A stretch of 14,509 nt of DNA, taken from assembly GCA_041588495.1 (NCBI GenBank), contig JBFGWM010000045.1, forward strand, positions 1 to 14,509. The letters run 5' to 3'. The notes below the pieces were generated by a model. It did no database searches, was not told the DNA's origin, and saw nothing but the letters and a program-made list of their open reading frames with translations. This document shows positions 6,589 through 12,929 of this stretch, piece by piece. The number at the start of each line of letters is the position of its first letter. Positions within the stretch are counted from its first letter, which is position 1. Position numbers and translations under genes: made by a program. This DNA comes from JBFGWM01 sp041588495. Lineage in GTDB: Bacteria; Pseudomonadota; Gammaproteobacteria; Pseudomonadales; JBFGWM01.

Positions 6589-8962
6589 GGATGGTCCTCG
6601 GGTCGGTGATCTGGGTCCGGTACTGGCCGGTGGCGAAAAGATAAGCCTGGTCGTCGTAATGCCGGTTCAGGAAGAATCCGGCCTGTCCGGTGGGATTGAT
6701 TCCCAGCGCATGATCGATATCGCCGAAGTCGAGCAGGCGGCGGGTCGAGGGGCCGTGGTAGACGTCATGGACCCCGCTCTCGATCTTGTTGGAGAGATTA
6801 TTGATGGTCTCCCGGCCGCCCGGCGCCGGGAACGGACCGACATTGAAGAAGCGGTCAAAGGGTTTGCGCCGGCCGACCGGGTGCACGTGCAGGAGGCGGT
6901 GTGCCTTGCCCCAGGTCCATTTCACCGGGCGCGACCCGAAGCGGTCCTTGAGGACCTGGGTCGCCTGGATCCACGCCTGCGCGATCAACTGGTCGCGGGT
7001 CTCCACGTGGGGGGTGGTCACGTTGTCCCACCAGGGCGACTGCCTGTTGCGCAACAGGACGGGGACGGTCTTGTCCACCAGCTTGGTCTTCAGCAGGGAT
7101 TCGAAATAGGCCTCGCCCAGTTCATCGAGAAAGGTGAGGCGCAAAAACTGGAACAGGAACTCCTGGAAGATGGTCGGCGCCACGTCATCGACGTCATGGC
7201 TGCCGTCCCACTCCCAGAAAAACGCCAGCGCCTCGGCGGCGAGCACATCCGGATTGTTGACCAGGGACTTCTCGACGATGGGCGGAATCAGGGTATTCAG
7301 GCCGGCGTAATAATCGGTGCGGGTATCCAGCTGGATGGACTTCATGTCCTCGACGGTCCAGTTCTTCTCCTTCGCCTGCAGCAGGGTGCCGATGCGTTGT
7401 GCCCGCTCGGGCACGTTGTAGTAGCCCCACACCCGGCCGCGGGTTTCCGAGCGCGGCTCGTTATTGGCGGACAGCAGGTAACCGCTTTCCGGGTTCTCGC
7501 GCTGGGGATTGTCGGCAAAGGGCCAGCGGCCGAGGGGCTCGTCTGCGCCAGACGCGCCGTCCAGCATGAACCCGGGATGCAGGCCGGCGCGACGCTCGGG
7601 AATCCGCGCCGCGGCCCACCAGGCGATGTCACCACCGGCATTGGCATACATGATGTTCAGGCCCGGCGCGTGAATGCGCGACACCGCCCTGCGGGCCTGC
7701 TCCAGGGACTGTGAACGCGACAGCTCGTAGAAAGCGCGAAATAGCCCGTTGTCGGGATCGTGATAGCCCCAGCGCACTGCGACCGGCCGCGGACTGGCCG
7801 CCAGGGCAGGAATCACGTCGCTGATGATGGGTCCATGGGGCGTGACCCGCACCACGTGGGCGACGTCATCAGAATCGCGCACCCTGATCACCTCGGTCTC
7901 GGTGACCAGGTCCACCCAATCACCGCGGTACTTCACCTTGCCCGGCTGCGCGGGGTCGAACGCCTCGACGTACATGTCGGTATCGTCATTCTTGAACATG
8001 GTCACGCCCCAGCCCATTGCCGGGTTGTGGCCGAGCAGCGCGAAGGGGACCCCCGCGAGGTGGTGACCGTAGAGTTCGAAAACCGGTGACTCGGCGTCCT
8101 CGGGCTGCACGACGAGGTGGGCCTCCCACCACACCGAAGGCTGCGAAAACGCGATATGCGGGTCGCTGGCGAGGATCGGCTTGCCGGAGAACGTGCGCGC
8201 ACCCGAAATCGCCCAGGCATTGCTGCCCGCGAAAGACGGCTGCCCGCCCAGCGCCTCGTCTGCCGCATGCATCACCGCGCTGACCTGCTGCATCACCGCG
8301 TGCACCGCTTCCGGCACCGCACCGCCTTCCGATTTCTGGAAGCCGAGGTCCGCGAGGTAGGCAGCACCGTACCGGTCGCGGATGAATGTCAGCAGGGGGT
8401 CGGTCTGGAAGCCGTGGGAGAACGTGTAGGCCATGTACCCGCCGATGGCGACCGTGTCCGCCAGGGTGAACGGCCGCGGATCGATATCCAGCATCTGGAA
8501 CTCGATCGGGCGCGGCCCGTTTTCCAGGAAATGGTTGACGCCGTCGAGGTAGGCCTGGGCGGCCTGGAACACCGGTTCGTCGAGGTTCTTGGCGGCCACG
8601 AACTCATCGGCGAAACGCGCCAGGCGCAGGGTGCGGAACAGGCGGTCCACGCTGACCAGCTCAGCGCCGAAAACCTCCGCCAGTTCGCCGCGCGCGACCC
8701 GTCGCGACATCTCCATCTGGAACAGGCGCTCCTGCGCGTGCAGGTAGCCGAGGGCGCGGTAGGCGTCGTTCTCGGCCTGTGCGTAGATGTGCGGAATACC
8801 CCAGCGGTCGAACTTGGCCTCCACCGGATGTTCCAGCCCGGGCAGGATCAGGTAACCGGAGTGGCGCGGCTGCTTGGTGTGCAGGAACAGGGCAAATACG
8901 CCGGTCGCCATCCACAGCGCGAGCACCAGGAAGATCGAAGTGAACGTCAGCACGGAACGCAC
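6548..8962 (-). CDS. Penicillin acylase family N-terminal nucleophile hydrolase
   Basis: An 804-residue periplasmic amidohydrolase of the penicillin acylase (S45) family, which cleaves N-acyl amide bonds and matures by autocatalytic cutting. An uncleaved N-terminal hydrophobic segment (about 3-26) suggests a membrane anchor. The early part has RWGIPHIYA and GYLHAQERLFQMEMSRRVARGELAE, typical of the alpha chain. The beta chain should begin at Ser247 of GSNAWAISG, the catalytic nucleophile, followed by LASDPHI. HGPII (376-380) and LLSANNEPR (oxyanion-hole Asn at about 500) fit. The chain runs on to the normal family length, so it looks intact. The start is GTG, with GGAAGGGGG (8970-8978) 7 bases upstream. 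It follows pta by 38 bases. Substrate unknown: candidates are acylated amino acids, acyl-homoserine lactones or lactam-like amides; specificity cannot be read from the sequence. Confidence 0.93.
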   Translation of the reverse strand: MRSVLTFTSIFLVLALWMATGVFALFLHTKQPRHSGYLILPGLEHPVEAKFDRWGIPHIYAQAENDAYRALGYLHAQERLFQMEMSRRVARGELAEVFGAELVSVDRLFRTLRLARFADEFVAAKNLDEPVFQAAQAYLDGVNHFLENGPRPIEFQMLDIDPRPFTLADTVAIGGYMAYTFSHGFQTDPLLTFIRDRYGAAYLADLGFQKSEGGAVPEAVHAVMQQVSAVMHAADEALGGQPSFAGSNAWAISGARTFSGKPILASDPHIAFSQPSVWWEAHLVVQPEDAESPVFELYGHHLAGVPFALLGHNPAMGWGVTMFKNDDTDMYVEAFDPAQPGKVKYRGDWVDLVTETEVIRVRDSDDVAHVVRVTPHGPIISDVIPALAASPRPVAVRWGYHDPDNGLFRAFYELSRSQSLEQARRAVSRIHAPGLNIMYANAGGDIAWWAAARIPERRAGLHPGFMLDGASGADEPLGRWPFADNPQRENPESGYLLSANNEPRSETRGRVWGYYNVPERAQRIGTLLQAKEKNWTVEDMKSIQLDTRTDYYAGLNTLIPPIVEKSLVNNPDVLAAEALAFFWEWDGSHDVDDVAPTIFQEFLFQFLRLTFLDELGEAYFESLLKTKLVDKTVPVLLRNRQSPWWDNVTTPHVETRDQLIAQAWIQATQVLKDRFGSRPVKWTWGKAHRLLHVHPVGRRKPFDRFFNVGPFPAPGGRETINNLSNKIESGVHDVYHGPSTRRLLDFGDIDHALGINPTGQAGFFLNRHYDDQAYLFATGQYRTQITDPRTIHANHKSLLVFAPR

Positions 8963-9000
8963 GCTTCAGCCCCCCTTCCGCGGGACACGCCCGGTTGCCA

Positions 9001-11169
9001 TCACGACTCGCCCCCGTCCGTTGGCCCGCCCGCCTCGTCGGCCTGCGCGGCCTGGATGGCGGTGAGGGCGATGGTGTACACGATATCCTCCACCAGCGCG
9101 CCCCGGGACAGGTCGTTGACCGGCTTCCGCAGCCCCTGCAGCATCGGCCCGATGCTGACCACGTTGGCGCTGCGCTGCACCGCCTTGTAGGTGGTGTTGC
9201 CGGTATTGAGATCGGGGAAGATCAGCACCGTGGCGCGCCCCGCCACCACGCTGTCGGGCGCCTTGGAACGGGCCACGTTCTCCATCACCGCGGCGTCGTA
9301 CTGCAGGGGGCCGTCCAGTTCCAGGTCCGGACGCCGTTCGGCGGCGATGCGGGTCGCCTCCCGCACCTTTTCCACGTCGCTGCCGGAACCCGACTCGCCG
9401 GTGCTGTAGCTGATCATCGCCACCCGCGGGGTGATGCCGAAGAGGACCGCCGAGTCCGCGCTCTGGATGGCGATGTCCGCCAGTTCCTCGGCGTCGGGGT
9501 CGGGGTTGACCGCGCAGTCCCCGTAGACCAGGACCTGCTCGGGCAGGCACATGAAGAACACCGAGGACACGATACGCGCATTGTCGCTGGTCTTGATCAA
9601 CTGCAGCGCCGGACGGATGGTGTTCGCGGTGGTATGCACCGCCCCGGAAACCAGGCCGTCGACCTCGTCGCGGGCCAGCATCATGGTGGCGAGCACCACG
9701 TTGTCCTCCAGCTGCGCCTCTGCCATGGGTGCGTTGAGGCCCTTGTGCTTGCGCAGTTCGACCATCGGCTCCACGTAATCGGCGCGCACCTCCTCGGGAT
9801 CGACGATTTCGAGACCCTCCGGCAGTTCCACGCCCTGGGCCTGGGCCACCCCGCGCACGGCATCCGGGCGGCCAATGAGGACACAGCGCGCGATACCCCG
9901 CGACTGGCACATGGCCGCCGCACGCACGGTGCGCGGTTCGTCGCCCTCGGGCAACACGATACGCTTGTCGGCGCGATTCGCGCGTTTCACCAGCTGGTAG
10001 CGGAAGGCCGGCGGGGACAGTCGCGGTTCATGCTGGATTCCGCACTTGTCTTTCAGCCACTCGGCATCGATGCGCGCAGCAATGGAGTCCATGACCGCTT
10101 CCAGGCGCTCGCGGTCATCGACCGGCACCTCGGGATTCATGCGGTTCAGGGCGGTGATGGTCTGGTAGCTGTTGGTCTCCACGCACAGCACCGGCAGGCC
10201 GTCCTGCAGGGCCGGCTCGGCAAGCTGCATGATGCGCGAATCCGGTTCCATGCCGCCGGTGAGCAGCAGCCCGGCCAGGGGCATCCCGTTCATCGCCGCC
10301 ATGCAACTGGCCATGATGATGTCGTCGCGGTCCCCGGGGGTCACCACCAGGGTGCCGGCACGCAGGTTCGCGCACATGTTGCGCGCGGTGCGCGCGCTCA
10401 GGGACACGTGCATGGCCCGCCGTTCGTGCATGCGACCCGCGTTGATCACTTTCGCACCCAGGTGTTCGGCAATATCGCCGGTGCGTGGCGCCACCAGTTC
10501 CTCGGCCCAGGGAATGCAGCCCAGCAGGCGGAAGCCGTCGTCATTGAAGATCTTGCACTTCTCGCGGATCAGGGCTTCCTGGCCCTGCTCGGCAACGGTC
10601 CCCAGGTGGGGATTGATGCGCCCACTCTCATCCACCGGCGCGTCGATCTTGTTGAGGATGCACCCGATCAGCCGCGGGTCTTCGAGGCCGCCGAACAGGT
10701 TCCCGGCAATCTCGATGCGGTCCTCGAGGTGCGCGGGGTCCTTGATACGCCCCGGCACCGCCACCAGGATCACGTCGGCATCCAGGGTCTTCGCGATCTC
10801 GGCATTGAGACGCCCGGTCTGGCCATGGGCGCGGGTCTGCACCAGCCCCTCCACCAGGACGACGTCGTGATCCTCGGCGGCCGACTCGTACAACTGCACG
10901 ATGTCCTCCATGAGGCGGCCGGTCTCGCCGTCGCTGAACAGCTGTCGCGCATGGTCCGGATCCAGGGGCTCCGGCGGTTCGTGATCCATCACCGGGCGCA
11001 GCAGGCGGGTGGAGCGGTCCGGCCCCTTGTCGCTCTCGTGTGGCTGGGCGATCGGCTTGCAAAAGCCGACGCGCAGTCCGACCCGGTCCAGCGCCCGGAA
11101 CAGCCCCAGGGTGACCGAGGTCAGGCCGACACCGAAACCGGTCGGTGCGAGATATAGCGCCTTGGCCAA
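9001..11169 (-). CDS. pta: Phosphate acetyltransferase, long three-domain form
   Basis: Cytoplasmic enzyme interconverting acetyl-CoA and acetyl phosphate, paired with acetate kinase. At 722 residues it is the long form, like E. coli Pta (714). An N-terminal BioD-like ATPase-fold domain opens with ALYLAPTGFGVGLTSVTLG and has KPIAQP. A DRTGG regulatory domain follows (roughly 215-335). The catalytic PTA_PTB domain (about 395-715) has KRIVLPEGDEPRTVRAA, GLVSGAVHTTANTIRPALQ, SYSTGESGSGSDVEKVREAT and FPDLNTGNTTYKAVQRSA. In enterobacteria the extra domains give control by NADH and pyruvate. The chosen start is the TTG at 11169, because GGGGAGG (11178-11184) lies 8 bases before it and the protein then begins like known Pta. 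An earlier TTG at 11190 overlaps the ackA stop. The gap to ackA is 17 bases, so the two are co-transcribed. Confidence 0.96.
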   Translation of the reverse strand: MAKALYLAPTGFGVGLTSVTLGLFRALDRVGLRVGFCKPIAQPHESDKGPDRSTRLLRPVMDHEPPEPLDPDHARQLFSDGETGRLMEDIVQLYESAAEDHDVVLVEGLVQTRAHGQTGRLNAEIAKTLDADVILVAVPGRIKDPAHLEDRIEIAGNLFGGLEDPRLIGCILNKIDAPVDESGRINPHLGTVAEQGQEALIREKCKIFNDDGFRLLGCIPWAEELVAPRTGDIAEHLGAKVINAGRMHERRAMHVSLSARTARNMCANLRAGTLVVTPGDRDDIIMASCMAAMNGMPLAGLLLTGGMEPDSRIMQLAEPALQDGLPVLCVETNSYQTITALNRMNPEVPVDDRERLEAVMDSIAARIDAEWLKDKCGIQHEPRLSPPAFRYQLVKRANRADKRIVLPEGDEPRTVRAAAMCQSRGIARCVLIGRPDAVRGVAQAQGVELPEGLEIVDPEEVRADYVEPMVELRKHKGLNAPMAEAQLEDNVVLATMMLARDEVDGLVSGAVHTTANTIRPALQLIKTSDNARIVSSVFFMCLPEQVLVYGDCAVNPDPDAEELADIAIQSADSAVLFGITPRVAMISYSTGESGSGSDVEKVREATRIAAERRPDLELDGPLQYDAAVMENVARSKAPDSVVAGRATVLIFPDLNTGNTTYKAVQRSANVVSIGPMLQGLRKPVNDLSRGALVEDIVYTIALTAIQAAQADEAGGPTDGGES

Positions 11170-11177
11170 GCCGCCTG

Positions 11178-11184
11178 CCTCCCC
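11178..11184 (-). promoter_or_regulatory. Ribosome binding site deciding the TTG start of pta
   Basis: GGGGAGG on the minus strand stands 8 bases before the TTG at 11169, inside the 17-base gap after the ackA stop. It would lie downstream of the alternative TTG at 11190, which argues against that longer start. Confidence 0.65.
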
Positions 11185-11186
11185 TT

Positions 11187-12380
11187 TCAACCGATCAGCC
11201 GGGCAGTGTCCCGGGCGATCATGAGTTCTTCGTCGGTGGGCACCACCAGCACAGCCGGGCCATTGCCGTCAGGGCTGATGCGCCCCTCGGATTCACGACC
11301 GTGCGCGGCATTGCGCGCCGCGTCCAGGGTCATGCCGAGCACCCCGAGTTGCTCTACGGTGCGGGCCCGCACCCGCCATGAATTCTCGCCAATCCCACCG
11401 GTAAATACGAGGGCATCGACCCGCCCGAGGGGTACGCACAGGGCCGCCACGGCCTTGGCCAACCGGTAGCAGAAGACCCGGATCGCCAGGTCGGCGCGAT
11501 CGTTGCCACCTTCCGCGGCTTCCACCAGGGTGCGCATGTCGTTGCTGATGCCGGACAGGCCGAGCAGGCCGCTCTCGCGGTTGAGCAGTTCATTGATCTC
11601 GTCCAGCCCGCAGTCCAGTTCGCCGGCCAGGTATGCGTGCAGCCCGGGGTCCACGTCCCCGCTGCGGGTGCCCATGACCAGGCCCTCCAGGGGCGTCAGC
11701 CCCATGGTGGTGTCGACGCTGCGGCCGCCGCGTACCGCGCAGGCGCTGCAGCCGTTACCGAGATGCGCGGTGACCAGGTTGCACTCGGCAAGCGGCCTGC
11801 CCAGGCGCGCGGCCGCCTGCGCCGCGACGAAACGGTGACTGGTGCCATGAAAGCCGTAGCGCCGCACCGCGTGGTCCTCGTAAAGCCGCCACGGAACCGG
11901 GTACAGGTAGGCGTGATCCGGCATGGTCTGGTGAAAGGCAGTATCGAACACCGCGACCTGGGGCAGCTCGGGAAACAGTTCCCGCGCGGTGCGGATGCCG
12001 AGCAGGTTGGCCGGGTTGTGCAGGGGCGCGAGGTGATTGCAGCGCTCGACCTGCTCCAGCAACTCGTCGTTGATCCGCACGGAGTCGCTGAAAAACTCGC
12101 CCCCGTGGACCACCCGGTGGCCGACCGCGCCGAGGCGCCCGCGCAGGTCACCGCCGGCCTCCAGCATCGAAATGACCGCCTGCATGGCTTCGCCATGGCC
12201 GGCGCCCGGAATGTCGCGGTTGCTCTTCTCCCCCCCGAGCCGGCACTCGAGGCTGGCGTCGGCGTCGCCCAGCTTCTCGGCCATGCCGTCAGCGACATGC
12301 CGCTGGCTTTCCATGTCGAACAGGGCGAACTTGATGGAGGAGCTGCCGCAGTTGATGACGAGTATGTCGGTGCCTGGCAT
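11187..12380 (-). CDS. ackA: Acetate kinase
   Basis: Cytoplasmic kinase converting acetyl phosphate and ADP to acetate and ATP, or the reverse for acetate uptake. The 397 residues match the family's usual length of about 400. All key positions seen in the Methanosarcina enzyme are present: Asn10 in INCGSSSIKF, Arg89 in GHRVVHGG, His121 in PLHNPANL, Asp146 in FDTAFHQTMP, His178 in RRYGFHGTSH, Arg239 in LVMGTRSGDVDP and Glu384 in PTDEELMIARDT. HLGNG and FTGGIGEN form the nucleotide site. The ATG at 12380 gives the family N-terminus, but the Shine-Dalgarno sequence before it is poor. The open frame upstream (to 12545) has no family character. It is first of four minus-strand genes (ackA, pta, acylase, DUF2459) and divergent from the CMD-like gene. 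Confidence 0.97.
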   Translation of the reverse strand: MPGTDILVINCGSSSIKFALFDMESQRHVADGMAEKLGDADASLECRLGGEKSNRDIPGAGHGEAMQAVISMLEAGGDLRGRLGAVGHRVVHGGEFFSDSVRINDELLEQVERCNHLAPLHNPANLLGIRTARELFPELPQVAVFDTAFHQTMPDHAYLYPVPWRLYEDHAVRRYGFHGTSHRFVAAQAAARLGRPLAECNLVTAHLGNGCSACAVRGGRSVDTTMGLTPLEGLVMGTRSGDVDPGLHAYLAGELDCGLDEINELLNRESGLLGLSGISNDMRTLVEAAEGGNDRADLAIRVFCYRLAKAVAALCVPLGRVDALVFTGGIGENSWRVRARTVEQLGVLGMTLDAARNAAHGRESEGRISPDGNGPAVLVVPTDEELMIARDTARLIG

Positions 12381-12543
12381 ATACCGGTCCGTTGCAGAAC
12401 AATGCGGGCCGCGAGCTGCCGCAACTCCCTGATTCCGGGGCGGTGAACGCACCGGGCAGGATTCCGTGTCAGTGCTAAAGTATAGGTGGAACCCGGGGGG
12501 ACCGCAGCCGAGGACACGGCATTGCTCTCCGGAGCGAGGACAC
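12381..12543. promoter_or_regulatory. Divergent ackA / CMD-like control region
   Basis: These 163 bases separate the divergent ackA and CMD-like genes and should hold both promoters. On the plus strand TGCTAAAGTATAGG (12473-12486) contains a possible extended -10 (TGC followed by TAAAGT), about 60 bases before the ATG at 12544. No good -35 is seen. For ackA only weak candidates exist, such as TTGCGG without a clear -10 partner. No strong palindrome was found. Confidence 0.4.
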
Positions 12544-12864
12544 ATGAAGGACAGTCCACCCGCCGAACACTACAGGCGTCTCCGCGACCGATACCCGGAA
12601 TGTTTCGATGCGCTGGAGAACCTGGGCAGCAGCCTGCGCGACGCCGGGCCGATTCCCGACGCCCAGGCGCACCTCATCCAGCTTGCCGCGGCCGCCACCC
12701 TGCGCTCAGAAGGCGCCGTGCACAGCCACACGCGGCGCGCCCTGGCGGCCGGCGCCCGCGCCGAAGAGATCCGCCACGCCCTTCTACTGTTGACCAGCAC
12801 GATCGGTTTTCCGAACGTGGCCGCCGCCATGAGCTGGGCCGACGAGGCGATCCTGGGAGAGTGA
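12544..12864 (+). CDS. Carboxymuconolactone decarboxylase family protein without CxxC
   Basis: A 106-residue all-helical protein of the carboxymuconolactone decarboxylase/AhpD-like superfamily. The core is SEGAVHSHTRRALAAGARAEEIRHALLLLTSTIGFPNVAAAMSW (residues 55-98), with the typical AGA..EEI.HAL and GFP turn. In AhpD-type redox members this core carries CxxC three residues before the conserved His; here those places are Ser55 and Ala58, so thiol peroxidase or disulfide activity is not expected. The conserved His62 and Glu56 remain. The ATG is preceded by GGAGCGAGGA at good spacing; an upstream in-frame ATG at 12466 lacks family sequence. It is the first gene of a plus-strand run leading to the TonB receptor. 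The function of this subgroup is unknown. Two neighbouring features, a mini-ORF and the receptor, follow within 62 bases. Confidence 0.8.
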   Translation: MKDSPPAEHYRRLRDRYPECFDALENLGSSLRDAGPIPDAQAHLIQLAAAATLRSEGAVHSHTRRALAAGARAEEIRHALLLLTSTIGFPNVAAAMSWADEAILGE

Positions 12865-12866
12865 CC

Positions 12867-12929
12867 ATGCGACAGGCATTCTCGCCGGACCACAACCAAT
12901 CAGAAAATGCGGGAGCTTCGGCATCATGA
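12867..12929 (+). CDS. 20-codon ORF coupled to the TonB-dependent receptor
   Basis: The ATG two bases after the CMD-like stop opens a 20-residue frame (starts MRQAFSPDHN, ends AGASAS). Its TGA stop overlaps the ATG of the receptor gene as ATGA. GGGAGAG lies about 6 bases before its ATG, inside the end of the CMD-like gene. The peptide is polar, with no signal peptide, membrane segment or run of a single amino acid that would suggest attenuation. It may be a translated leader coupling ribosomes from the CMD-like gene onto the receptor, or chance. The receptor also has its own GGGAG (12911-12915). Confidence 0.35.
   Translation: MRQAFSPDHNQSENAGASAS

Noticed and set aside
6461..7714. A 417-codon plus-strand frame, and similar ones at 8117-9190 and 7760-8089
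   Set aside because: They lie opposite the acylase gene, whose catalytic motifs are complete. Their translations resemble no protein family.
8995..11157. A 720-codon open frame on the plus strand opposite pta
   Set aside because: It is a GC-driven shadow of pta: histidine- and glycine-rich, low-complexity translation with no family motif, while the opposite strand encodes a textbook Pta.
12381..12545. A 55-codon upstream extension of acetate kinase
   Set aside because: Acetate kinases begin directly with the strand carrying the INCGSSS motif; the extension would run into the CMD-like gene start.
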